This document shows, one piece after another, positions 49,620 to 57,581 of a stretch of DNA of 64,000 bases. The DNA comes from Leifsonia sp. 466MF (GTDB lineage: Bacteria; Actinomycetota; Actinomycetes; Actinomycetales; Microbacteriaceae): positions 2,108,001 to 2,172,000 of the forward strand of contig NZ_LT629696.1 in assembly GCF_900100265.1 (NCBI RefSeq), given 5' to 3'. Position 1 is the first letter of the stretch; every line of letters starts with the position of its first letter. A program made the translations under genes and the position numbers. The notes under the pieces were generated by a model. The model worked only from the letters and a program-made list of their open reading frames with translations. It did no database searches and was not told where the DNA came from.

Positions 49620-49636
49620 CTTGAACAGGCTCCAGC

Positions 49637-49650
49637 GATTGTATATGATC
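49637..49650. promoter_or_regulatory. GntR-type operator candidate upstream of the FAH-RraA gene
   Basis: GATTGTATATGATC is an imperfect palindrome with GAT half-sites, matching the motif upstream of hpaH and of the MHS transporter. It lies 47 bp upstream of the FAH-RraA start, between hpaI and that gene. Confidence 0.6.
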
Positions 49651-49696
49651 TCGAATACGGTCCCAGACCGTCCCCGACGATGAGGAGGCACCACCC

Positions 49697-51130
49697 GTGA
49701 CGGACATCCCCCGCCCCGGCAAGATCATCGCGGTGCACCTGAACTACCGCTCGCGCGCCGCACAGCGCGGACGCACACCCGCGCAGCCCTCCTACTTCTT
49801 CAAGCCCTCCTCCTCCATCGCCGAATCGGGCGGCGAGCTGGAGCGCCCCGCCGGCACCGAACTCCTCGCCTTCGAGGGCGAGATCGCGCTGATCATCGGC
49901 CGCCCGACCCGCCGGGTCTCCCCCGAGGACGGCTGGGCGGCCGTCTCCGGCGTCACCGCCGCGAATGACTTCGGCCTCTACGACCTCCGCGCCGCCGACA
50001 AGGGCTCCAACGTGCGCTCGAAGGGCGGCGACGGCTTCACACCCCTCGGCCCCGCGGTCCTCTCGGCCGCCGACCTCGACCCGGACGCCCTCCGCGTCCG
50101 CACCTGGCTCAACGGCGACCTGGTGCAGGAGGGCACCACCGACGACCTGCTCTTCCCGTTCGGCCGCCTCGTCGCCGACCTCTCCCAGCTGATGACCCTG
50201 GAGCCCGGCGACGTCATCCTGACCGGCACCCCGGCGGGCTCGTCGGTGACGACCCCCGGCGACACGGTCGAGGTCGAAGTGGATGCGCCCAGAGCGCCGG
50301 GCGCGCCGACCACCGGCCGCCTGGTCACCCGCATCACCGAGGGCAGCATCCCGTTCGGCGACTTCGGAACCCAGCCCAGCGTCGACGACCATCAGCGCTC
50401 CGAGGCGTACGGCACACCCCCGGAGCCGTCGTTCACCCTGACGGACGAGCTGCGAGCGAAGCTCGCGAGCGTCGCCACCGCCACCCTCAGCTCGCAGCTC
50501 CGCAAGCGCGGGCTCGACAACGTCTCCATCGACGGCCTGACCTCCACCCGGCCCGGCGCGCGGGTCGTCGGCACGGCGCGGACGCTCCGCTACATCCCGA
50601 ACAGGGAGGACCTCTTCGCCTCGCACGGCGGCGGATACAACGCGCAGAAGCGCGCGTTCGACTCGGTCGGGCCGGGTGAGGTGCTCGTGATCGAGGCCCG
50701 CGGCGAGCGCGGAAGCGGAACCGTCGGCGACGTCCTCGCGCTGCGGGCGCAGGTCAACGGCGCGGCCGGGATCGTCACCGACGGCGGCGTGCGCGACCTC
50801 GCGGTGGTCGCCTCCCTCGACATCCCGACCTACCACAACGGCCCGCATCCGGCCGTGCTCGGCCGCAAGCACGTGCCGTGGGACACCGACGTGACCATCG
50901 CCTGCGGCGGCGCGGCCGTGCAGCCTGGCGACGTGATCGTGGGCGACGCGGACGGCCTGCTGGTCATCCCGCCCGCCCTGGTCGAGGAGGTCGTCACTGA
51001 CGCGATCGAGCAGGAACGCGAAGAGGAGTTCATCGCCGAGCAGGTGGCGGCCGGCCACCCCGTCGACGGGCTGTTCCCGATGAACGCCGAGTGGAGAGAG
51101 AGGTACCGCGCATGGCAGACGCAGCGCTGA
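49697..51130 (+). CDS. Fused fumarylacetoacetate-hydrolase-family / RraA-like protein (HpaG-type isomerase-decarboxylase)
   Basis: The 477-residue protein joins two catalytic folds. Residues about 10-230 form an FAH domain with the metal-binding FEGEIALIIG and GVTAANDFGLYDLR and the closing GDVILTGTPAG. Residues about 250-465 form an RraA-like domain with GSGTVGDVLALRAQVNGAAG and VTDGGVRDL. In Escherichia coli HpaG two FAH domains decarboxylate and isomerise the ring-cleavage intermediate; here an RraA domain, a family that includes decarboxylase/aldolases, takes the second place. The GTG at 49697 has AGGAGG upstream. The gntR start lies inside its last codons. A split by frameshift is unlikely because the reading frame is continuous. 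Confidence 0.85.
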   Translation: MTDIPRPGKIIAVHLNYRSRAAQRGRTPAQPSYFFKPSSSIAESGGELERPAGTELLAFEGEIALIIGRPTRRVSPEDGWAAVSGVTAANDFGLYDLRAADKGSNVRSKGGDGFTPLGPAVLSAADLDPDALRVRTWLNGDLVQEGTTDDLLFPFGRLVADLSQLMTLEPGDVILTGTPAGSSVTTPGDTVEVEVDAPRAPGAPTTGRLVTRITEGSIPFGDFGTQPSVDDHQRSEAYGTPPEPSFTLTDELRAKLASVATATLSSQLRKRGLDNVSIDGLTSTRPGARVVGTARTLRYIPNREDLFASHGGGYNAQKRAFDSVGPGEVLVIEARGERGSGTVGDVLALRAQVNGAAGIVTDGGVRDLAVVASLDIPTYHNGPHPAVLGRKHVPWDTDVTIACGGAAVQPGDVIVGDADGLLVIPPALVEEVVTDAIEQEREEEFIAEQVAAGHPVDGLFPMNAEWRERYRAWQTQR

Positions 51131-51807
51131 AGGCCGCGGCCCCGAGCAAGTCGCAGCTCGCATACGAGTTCATCCGGGCCCGCATCGACGACGGCCGGTA
51201 CGTCTCCGGATTCCGGCTGGTCCTCGGGCAGATCGCGGGCGAGCTGGACATCAGCGTCGTCCCCGTGCGGGAGGCCATCCGCCGGCTGGAGGCGGAGGGG
51301 CTGGTGACGTTCGAGAAGAACGTCGGCGCCCAGGTCGCCCTGCTGCACGAGGCCGAGTACACGTACACGATGGAGACTCTCGCCCTCGTCGAGGGCGCCG
51401 CGACCCAGATGTCCGCTCCCCTGCTGACCGCCGACCACCTGGAGCGGGCCAGGGCGATCAACCGTGAGATGATCGCGTGCCTCGACGACTTCATCCCGCA
51501 CCGGTTCACCGAGCTCAACCAGCAGTTCCACGCGGTCCTCTTCGAGGAGTGCCCGAACCCGCACATCCTCGACCTGGTACACCGCGGCTGGAACCGCCTG
51601 ACCGTGCTGCGCGACTCGACGTTCAGCTTCGTGCCCGGCCGTGCCCGCGAGTCCGTCGACGAGCACGAGCACATCGTCGAGCTGATCGAATCCGGCGCCG
51701 AGCCGCTCGAGATCGAGCTCGCCGCCCGGCGCCACCGGCTCGCCACCCTGGACGCCCTCCACCGCCGCCAGGAGCAGGCGGCCGCGAGCGAACAGCAGCA
51801 GCCGTGA
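51112..51807 (+). CDS. GntR-family (FCD) regulator of the hpa cluster
   Basis: The 231-residue protein has a GntR winged helix (AYEFIRARIDDGRYVSGFRL, VVPVREAIRRLEAEGLV) and an FCD ligand domain (YTMETLALVEGAATQM, HRFTELNQQFHAVLFEECPN, DEHEHIVELIESG) that binds carboxylates through metal-ligating His/Asp residues. The ATG at 51112 has GAGAGG upstream and overlaps the preceding gene by 19 bp. The motif GATCGTATATNATC upstream of hpaH, the fusion gene and the MHS transporter is its likely operator. Confidence 0.93.
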   Translation: MADAALKAAAPSKSQLAYEFIRARIDDGRYVSGFRLVLGQIAGELDISVVPVREAIRRLEAEGLVTFEKNVGAQVALLHEAEYTYTMETLALVEGAATQMSAPLLTADHLERARAINREMIACLDDFIPHRFTELNQQFHAVLFEECPNPHILDLVHRGWNRLTVLRDSTFSFVPGRARESVDEHEHIVELIESGAEPLEIELAARRHRLATLDALHRRQEQAAASEQQQP

Positions 51808-51833
51808 CCATTACGACCGACAGGAGGCCGCGC

Positions 51834-53381
51834 ATGGCGCAGCACCACATCCCCGAGAACCTCCCGGACACCATCCGGCACTTCATCGACGGCCGCTTCG
51901 TCGACAGCGTCTCGGGCGCGACGTTCGACGTGCTCGACCCGGTGTCGAACGAGACGTACGCGCAGGGTGCAGCGGGTCAGAAGGAGGACATCGACCTGGC
52001 CGTGGCCGCCGCCCGCCGCGCCTTCCGCGAGGGTCCGTGGCCGCGGATGAAGCCGCGCGAGCGGGCGCGGGTGCTGAACCGCATCGCCGACGCGGTCGAA
52101 GAGCAGGACGAGCGGCTCGCCGAGCTCGAGACCTTCGACACCGGCCTCCCGATCACCCAGGCGCTCGGTCAGGCGCAGCGTGCCGCGGAGAACTTCCGCT
52201 TCTTCGCCGACCTGATCGTGGCGCAGGCCGACGACGCCTACAAGGTCGCCGGCAGCCAGCTGAACTACGTCAACCGCAAGCCGATCGGCGTCGCCGGGCT
52301 CATCACCCCCTGGAACACGCCGTTCATGCTGGAGAGCTGGAAGCTCGCCCCGGCGCTCGCCACCGGAAACACGGTCGTGCTGAAGCCGGCCGAGTTCACG
52401 CCGTTGTCGGCGAGCCTGTGGGCGGAGATCTTCCGTGAGGCCGGCGTGCCGGACGGCGTGTTCAACCTGGTCAACGGGCTGGGCGAGGAGGCGGGTGACG
52501 CGCTGGTGAAGCATCCCGATGTCCCGCTCATCTCGTTCACCGGCGAGAGCCGCACCGGACAGATCATCTTCGCGAACGCGGCGCCGTACCTCAAGGGCCT
52601 GTCGATGGAGCTGGGCGGCAAGTCGCCGGCCGTCGTGTTCGCCGACGCGGACCTGGATGCGGCGATCGACTCGACGCTGTTCGGTGTGTTCTCGCTCAAT
52701 GGCGAGCGCTGCACGGCCGGCTCCCGCATTCTGGTCGAGCGTCCGATCTACGACGAGTTCCTGGAGCGCTACGCCGAGCGGGCGAAGAACATCGTCGTCG
52801 GCGATCCGCACGACCCGAAGACCGAGGTCGGCGCGCTCGTACACCCGGAGCACTTCGAGAAGGTCATGTCGTACGTCGAGCTCGGCAAGCAGGAGGGACG
52901 TCTGCTCGCGGGCGGCGGACGCCCGGAGGGTCTCGAGCACGGCAACTACGTCGCGCCGACCGTCTTCGCCGATGTCGCGCCCGACGCGCGGATCTTCCAG
53001 GAGGAGATCTTCGGCCCGGTCGTCGCGATCACCCCGTTCGACTCGGACGAGGAGGCGCTGGACCTCGCCAACGGCGTGAAGTACGGCCTCGCCGCGTACA
53101 TCTGGACCAGCGATCTGGAGCGCGCGCACACCTTCGCCCAGAACGTCGAGGCTGGGATGGTGTGGCTCAACTCGCACAACGTCCGCGACCTGCGCACGCC
53201 GTTCGGCGGAGTGAAGGCCTCCGGGCTGGGGCACGAGGGCGGATACCGCTCGATCGACTTCTATACGGACCAGCAGGCCGTGCACATCACGCTGGGCCCC
53301 GTCCACACCGCCCGGTTCGGTGCGAGCGCGCACCAGCCGGAGGAAGCGGCGGAAGCGGCCGAAGACGCCGGCGACGCCTGA
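51834..53381 (+). CDS. hpaE: 5-carboxymethyl-2-hydroxymuconate semialdehyde dehydrogenase HpaE
   Basis: The 515-residue NAD-dependent aldehyde dehydrogenase shows PWNTPFMLESWKLAPALATG, MELGGKSP with the general-base Glu, and NGERCTAGSRI with the catalytic Cys. It matches HpaE in the homoprotocatechuate context, oxidising the ring-cleavage semialdehyde. The ATG at 51834 is chosen for the AGGAGG 6 nt upstream; a GTG at 51804, overlapping the gntR stop, would add ten residues. The tail is rich in Glu and Ala. Confidence 0.94.
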   Translation: MAQHHIPENLPDTIRHFIDGRFVDSVSGATFDVLDPVSNETYAQGAAGQKEDIDLAVAAARRAFREGPWPRMKPRERARVLNRIADAVEEQDERLAELETFDTGLPITQALGQAQRAAENFRFFADLIVAQADDAYKVAGSQLNYVNRKPIGVAGLITPWNTPFMLESWKLAPALATGNTVVLKPAEFTPLSASLWAEIFREAGVPDGVFNLVNGLGEEAGDALVKHPDVPLISFTGESRTGQIIFANAAPYLKGLSMELGGKSPAVVFADADLDAAIDSTLFGVFSLNGERCTAGSRILVERPIYDEFLERYAERAKNIVVGDPHDPKTEVGALVHPEHFEKVMSYVELGKQEGRLLAGGGRPEGLEHGNYVAPTVFADVAPDARIFQEEIFGPVVAITPFDSDEEALDLANGVKYGLAAYIWTSDLERAHTFAQNVEAGMVWLNSHNVRDLRTPFGGVKASGLGHEGGYRSIDFYTDQQAVHITLGPVHTARFGASAHQPEEAAEAAEDAGDA

Positions 53382-53433
53382 CCTCGCATCCATCACGAAC
53401 CCCGCACAGACTCAACGCAGAGGACGCACCACC

Positions 53434-54567
53434 ATGACCATCACCCCCGACTCGCCGGAGCCCACCGTGACCGGCAGCGACCCCATCCCGGCGCCGACCG
53501 ACCGCATCCCGACGCCGAAGGCCACCCCGCCGGATGTCGTGCGGTGCGCCTACATGGAGCTCGTCGTCACCGACCTCGCCGCCAGTCGCGAGTTCTACGT
53601 CGACGTGCTCGACCTCGTCGTCACCGAGGAGGACGAGAACGCCGTGTACCTGCGGTCGTTCGAGGAGTTCATCCACCACAACCTCGTGCTGCGCAAGGGA
53701 CCGGTGGCGGCCGTCGCGGCGTTCGCGTACCGGGTGCGGACGCCGGAAGACCTGGACCGCGCTGTCGCGTTCTACACCGAGCTGGGCTGCCGGGTGGAGC
53801 GTCGCTCCGAGGGCTTCACCAAGGGCGTCGGCGACTCGGTCCGCGTCGAGGACCCACTCGGTTTCCCGTACGAGTTCTTCTACGAGGTGGAGCACGTGGA
53901 ACGCCTCGCCTGGCGCTACGACCTGTACACGCCCGGCGCGCTCGTCCGGATCGACCACTTCAACCAGGTCACGCCCGACGTGCCGCGAGCCGTGAAGTAC
54001 ATGGAGGACCTCGGCTTCCGCGTCACCGAGGACATCCAGGACGAGCACGGCACCACCTACGCCGCGTGGATGCGCCGCAAGCCGACCGTGCACGACACCG
54101 CGATGACCGGCGGCGACGGCCCGCGGATGCACCACGTCGCATTCGCCACCCACGAGAAGCACAACATCATCGCGATCTGCGACAAGCTGGGCGCCCTCCG
54201 CCGCAGCGACTGCATCGAGCGCGGACCGGGCCGTCACGGCGTCTCCAACGCGTTCTACCTGTACCTGCGCGACCCCGACGGCCACCGCGTCGAGATCTAC
54301 ACGCAGGACTACTACACCGGCGACCCGGACAACCCGGTCGTCACGTGGGATGTGCACGACAACCAGCGCCGCGACTGGTGGGGCAACCCCGTCGTACCGT
54401 CCTGGTACACGGAGGCGTCGACCGTCCTCGACCTCGACGGCAACCCGCAGCCGCTGACGAGCCGCACCGACGACTCCGAGATGGAGGTCACCATCGGCGC
54501 CGACGGCTTCTCCTACACCCGGAAGGGCGAAGAGGCGCAGGGCTTCAAGCTCGGCGCGCAGGTGTAG
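53434..54567 (+). CDS. hpaD: 3,4-dihydroxyphenylacetate 2,3-dioxygenase HpaD (extradiol, VOC superfamily)
   Basis: The 377-residue ring-cleavage enzyme matches the Arthrobacter MndD / Brevibacterium HPCD type. Metal ligands are His175 (IDHFNQV), His234 (MHHVAF) and Glu287 (GHRVEIY), each exactly 20 residues past His155, His214 and Glu267 of HPCD; second-sphere His220, His268 and Tyr277 keep the same offset. It opens homoprotocatechuate using O2 with Mn2+ or Fe2+. A Pro-rich N-terminal extension of about 30 residues is present. The ATG at 53434 follows hpaE by 52 bp; it ends the operon. Confidence 0.97.
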   Translation: MTITPDSPEPTVTGSDPIPAPTDRIPTPKATPPDVVRCAYMELVVTDLAASREFYVDVLDLVVTEEDENAVYLRSFEEFIHHNLVLRKGPVAAVAAFAYRVRTPEDLDRAVAFYTELGCRVERRSEGFTKGVGDSVRVEDPLGFPYEFFYEVEHVERLAWRYDLYTPGALVRIDHFNQVTPDVPRAVKYMEDLGFRVTEDIQDEHGTTYAAWMRRKPTVHDTAMTGGDGPRMHHVAFATHEKHNIIAICDKLGALRRSDCIERGPGRHGVSNAFYLYLRDPDGHRVEIYTQDYYTGDPDNPVVTWDVHDNQRRDWWGNPVVPSWYTEASTVLDLDGNPQPLTSRTDDSEMEVTIGADGFSYTRKGEEAQGFKLGAQV

Positions 54568-54613
54568 TCCGGCGTGCGTCCGGCGGGCTTCTGCGTGGGC
54601 CGGCGGGGTGCGC

Positions 54614-54619
54614 TAGGGT
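54614..54619 (+). promoter_or_regulatory. -10 box TAGGGT (leaderless)
   Basis: TAGGGT ends 6 nt before the ATG at 54626. Confidence 0.55.
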
Positions 54620-54625
54620 CGAGCC

Positions 54626-55465
54626 ATGATTCATCGGGGGGTGGGTCGCGTCGCCGCGGCTCTGTTCATCGTGGCGGTCACCGCGGTCGTCTCGGGATGC
54701 TCGTTGCTCGCGCCTGCCGCATCCCGCCCGACGTCGACGTCGACCGAGACCCCGGATCCCGTCCCCATCGCGCAGCAGCTCCCCGAGCTGCGCGTGGCCG
54801 GGCAGACCATCGCGACGGGTCAGCTGCAGGCCGTGGAGCACGACCCCGGCGATGGGATGCCCGTGGCGCCGCCACTGACCGGTGCTGTGCGAGTGGTGGT
54901 CGACTCCTCGCTCCGGGTCGAGGTGCACGTGCGGCCCGACGCCCCGCTGCCGGCGGGGAGCGCCGACGCATCCCGCCTGCACGGCTACTCCCTCCTCGTG
55001 ACGAACGCCCGCCACGATGGCAAGCCGGATCCGGTGCAGCCCATGGTGTTCGGCCTGGACTCGGACCTCGTCAGCGTCACGCCCGACGGCGAGCTCGTGC
55101 TGCCCATCCCGCCGGGCTTCACGTCCGAAGGCGATCCATCGTACCTGCACTCCATCGAGGAGACGGTCGACGGCTCCGGCGTCGTCGCGGCCGCGCCGTT
55201 GACGTGGACCCTGCCCTCCCCCTTTCCGAAGCTCCAGGCCGTCGACCACGGCCCCGTGTCCTTTGCCCGGGGGAAGGCGATCGTGAAGGACGGCGTGCTG
55301 ACCGGTTACGTCCCCAACCCCTACGACACCCTCTTCGCCGTCTCGCGTCGCTTCGGCCTCACCGAGGTCGAGCTCGTCTGGCTGAACCCCGCCCTCCTGT
55401 TCGGTTCCCCGGAACCGCAGCTGAAGTACGACGTCGAGATCACCCTCGACCCGGCGAACCGCTGA
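54626..55465 (+). CDS. Lipoprotein with C-terminal LysM-like segment
   Basis: The 279-residue protein has a lipoprotein signal with lipobox VVSGC at about 21-25 and a Thr/Pro-rich linker. The C-terminal 45 residues (GYVPNPYDTLFAVSRRFGLT, ELVWLNP) resemble a LysM-type peptidoglycan-binding module. It is probably lipid-anchored and facing the wall. The central domain is not recognised. The start is supported by a promoter box 6 nt upstream. Its end overlaps the convergent GNAT gene by 26 bp. Confidence 0.8.
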   Translation: MIHRGVGRVAAALFIVAVTAVVSGCSLLAPAASRPTSTSTETPDPVPIAQQLPELRVAGQTIATGQLQAVEHDPGDGMPVAPPLTGAVRVVVDSSLRVEVHVRPDAPLPAGSADASRLHGYSLLVTNARHDGKPDPVQPMVFGLDSDLVSVTPDGELVLPIPPGFTSEGDPSYLHSIEETVDGSGVVAAAPLTWTLPSPFPKLQAVDHGPVSFARGKAIVKDGVLTGYVPNPYDTLFAVSRRFGLTEVELVWLNPALLFGSPEPQLKYDVEITLDPANR

Positions 55466-55970
55466 CGCGCGACGCTCCCCCGGCCGGGCGGATCATCCGC
55501 AGCTCCCGCACACCGTCCTCGACCTTCTCTTCACCGTCGGCGGTGAAGCCGGCCTTGCGGTAGAACGCCTGGGCCCGCGGATTGGGATCGGCCACCCACA
55601 GCGTCGCGGGACTCTCGTCGTCCAGCACCGCGTCGAGCAGCCCGCGGCCCAGACCGCTGCCGTGATGCCCGTGAAGCAGGTACAGCACATACAGCTGGGC
55701 CGCGCCGTCCTCCTCCGCGTTCGGCGACGGTCCGGCCAGGGCGATCCCGACGATCCGGCCGTTCTCTTCCGCGACGGCTGTCGTGCCCTCGAAGCGCCGG
55801 TCGGCGAGCACGGTGGCCCAGAACCGGCGACGCATCTCCAGCATCCCCGGGTCATCGAGCACCCGATCGGGCATCACGCCGCGATAGGTCTCGCGCCACG
55901 AGTCCACGTGCACGCGGGCCATCGCCTCGGCGTCCTCGCTACGCGCTGCTCGCACCTGTGCGCCGGTCAC
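55440..55970 (-). CDS. GNAT-family N-acetyltransferase
   Basis: The 176-residue acetyltransferase has the GNAT fold with VHVDSWRETYRGVMPDRV at the start, YVLYLLHGHHGSGLGRGLLD as the acetyl-CoA-binding Q/RxxGxG-type loop, and AFYRKAGFTADGEE near the end. The substrate is unknown. The GTG at 55970 overlaps the stop of the neighbouring GNAT gene (GTGA), so the two are co-translated. Confidence 0.9.
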   Translation of the reverse strand: MTGAQVRAARSEDAEAMARVHVDSWRETYRGVMPDRVLDDPGMLEMRRRFWATVLADRRFEGTTAVAEENGRIVGIALAGPSPNAEEDGAAQLYVLYLLHGHHGSGLGRGLLDAVLDDESPATLWVADPNPRAQAFYRKAGFTADGEEKVEDGVRELRMIRPAGGASRVSGSPGRG

Positions 55971-56467
55971 CTCAACACTCCCGCCGGAGCCCCCGGCGCA
56001 TCCCGATGCACGACGTAGACATGGAGCAGTCGCCCCTCCGAGCTGAAACCGTGCCGCTCGTACACGGGCACCGCCCGTGGGCTGGAGTGCACCGTCACGC
56101 GCTCGAGCCGCCGCTCGCGAGCGCTGTCCACGACGGCGTCGATCAGCCGGCCGCCGATCCCGCGGTTGCGATGTTCGGGGGCGACGTACGCGCACTGCAG
56201 GTCGCCGGATGCGCGGTGGAACGCGCGTGCGCTCGGGACCCGCGGGATGACGGCCAGCCACGTCATCCCGATCACCGCGCCGTCCGCGACGGCGACGAAG
56301 CACTCGTGCGTGTCCTGATGGTCGCGCGCCCACTCGGCGAACTGCTCCGCGAACACGTCGCGCGGATCGAGGGCCTCACCCCCGAACTCGAACACCGAAT
56401 CCCAGCGCAGCCCGCCGACCGCCGCCCACTCCGTCGGCCGCGCCGGCCGCACGTCGATATCGCCCAT
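55967..56467 (-). CDS. GNAT-family N-acetyltransferase
   Basis: The 166-residue acetyltransferase has the acetyl-CoA site in YVAPEHRNRGIGGRLIDAVV and PVYERHGFSSEG. It is only distantly similar to the next gene, with which it overlaps. The ATG at 56467 is supported by a TAGGGT box 6 nt upstream. Substrate unknown. Confidence 0.92.
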   Translation of the reverse strand: MGDIDVRPARPTEWAAVGGLRWDSVFEFGGEALDPRDVFAEQFAEWARDHQDTHECFVAVADGAVIGMTWLAVIPRVPSARAFHRASGDLQCAYVAPEHRNRGIGGRLIDAVVDSARERRLERVTVHSSPRAVPVYERHGFSSEGRLLHVYVVHRDAPGAPAGVLR

Positions 56468-56473
56468 CCCGCC

Positions 56474-56479
56474 ACCCTA
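56474..56479 (-). promoter_or_regulatory. -10 box TAGGGT of the GNAT pair
   Basis: On the minus strand TAGGGT ends 6 nt before the ATG at 56467. Confidence 0.55.
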
Positions 56480-56495
56480 TGACGGGCCCGTGCCG

Positions 56496-56501
56496 TAGCG
56501 T
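56496..56501 (+). promoter_or_regulatory. -10 box TAGCGT (leaderless)
   Basis: TAGCGT ends 7 nt before the ATG at 56509. Confidence 0.5.
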
Positions 56502-56508
56502 TCTCGGT

Positions 56509-57117
56509 ATGCCGATCAGCATCCCCACCCTGCCCGAGCTCTCCTGGACCCACACGCCCGGCGACGCCGACTTCGACCCCTCGACCGAGGTGCTCGCTCT
56601 GACGGCCGCCGCCGGGGTCGACTGGTCGAACGACGCGCTCGGCGCGCACTCGCAGCACGCCGCGACCGCGCTCACGCTCGAGGCGCCCGCGGGCGACTTC
56701 ACCCTGTCCGCCCGGGTTCGCGTCGCGGAGCCCCGCACGACGTTCGATGCCGGCGCGCTCGTGCTGTGGAGCGACGACGACCACTGGGCGAAATTGTGCT
56801 TCGAGTTCTCGCCGCAGGGTCAGCCGATGGTGGTGAGCGTCGTCACCGACCGGTACTCGGACGACTGCAACAGCACCCACGTCACCAGCGGCGAGGTCTT
56901 CCTGCGCGTCGCGCGCATCGGGGAGGCATGGGCATTCCACTCGTCGGCGGACGGCATCCAGTGGGACTTCGTCCGCCTGTTCCGGCTGGATGCCGGCGCG
57001 GACGGCTGGAGAGTCGGCTTCCTGTCGCAGGCGCCGATGGGCGACACCTGCACCGCGACCTTCGACCGGATCGCGCTCCGCCACGACGGGCTCGCTGACC
57101 TCCGCAACGGGGAGTGA
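56509..57117 (+). CDS. DUF1349-family protein
   Basis: The 202-residue protein is a single jelly-roll-like domain: FDAGALVLWSDDDHWAKLCFE, then AWAFHSSADGIQWDFVRLFRL and a VGFLSQAP-type end match DUF1349 (YesU-like) proteins. Members are suspected carbohydrate binders. No signal peptide, so it is cytoplasmic. The ATG at 56509 follows a TAGCGT box by 7 nt. It converges with the VOC gene. Confidence 0.88.
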   Translation: MPISIPTLPELSWTHTPGDADFDPSTEVLALTAAAGVDWSNDALGAHSQHAATALTLEAPAGDFTLSARVRVAEPRTTFDAGALVLWSDDDHWAKLCFEFSPQGQPMVVSVVTDRYSDDCNSTHVTSGEVFLRVARIGEAWAFHSSADGIQWDFVRLFRLDAGADGWRVGFLSQAPMGDTCTATFDRIALRHDGLADLRNGE

Positions 57118-57124
57118 GCGGGCC

Positions 57125-57514
57125 TCAGACGCGCTCGACCACCTCGAACCGGTTGCCGTCGGGGTCGTGTGCCGCGAACATCGCCGGGACGTCCGGCCAA
57201 CGGAGCATCTCTCCCACGTCGGCACCGGCGCGAGACAGCGTCTCGTGGGTGCGCTCCGCGTCGAGCGTCTCGAAGCGGATGCCCGTCTCGACGCCCGCGG
57301 GCGCATCCGGCTGGGCCGGCACCAAGGACACCGACACCGCGGAGCCGGGTGGCGCGAGCATGATCCAGCGGCTCCCGAGCTGCGGGAGTGGCGCGTCGAC
57401 CCGCACCTCGAACCCGAGGACATCGCGGTAGAACGCGAGCGCGCGATCCTGGTCGGAGACCGGGATGCCGATGGTGCTGACGCCGACGATGCCGGCGCCT
57501 TCCGTGTCCGTCAT
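57125..57514 (-). CDS. VOC-family (glyoxalase-like) protein
   Basis: The 129-residue protein is one vicinal-oxygen-chelate module: VSTIGIPVSDQDRALAFYRD VLGFEVR at the start and MFAAHDPDGNRFEVVERV at the end. The family includes glyoxalases, dioxygenases and resistance proteins; function here is open. The ATG at 57514 is chosen for GGAGG 9 nt upstream. Confidence 0.88.
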   Translation of the reverse strand: MTDTEGAGIVGVSTIGIPVSDQDRALAFYRDVLGFEVRVDAPLPQLGSRWIMLAPPGSAVSVSLVPAQPDAPAGVETGIRFETLDAERTHETLSRAGADVGEMLRWPDVPAMFAAHDPDGNRFEVVERV

Positions 57515-57581
57515 GCGCGACATCCTCCACCATCGAGCGCCCGGCGGGGAGGGCCGCCACCGCGACGAGCGGACGATGCGG

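Noticed and set aside
49697..51130. FAH-RraA gene as two genes joined by a sequencing error
   Set aside because: The linker between the domains is in frame, has normal codon use and no stop or start signals on either side; nothing suggests an indel.
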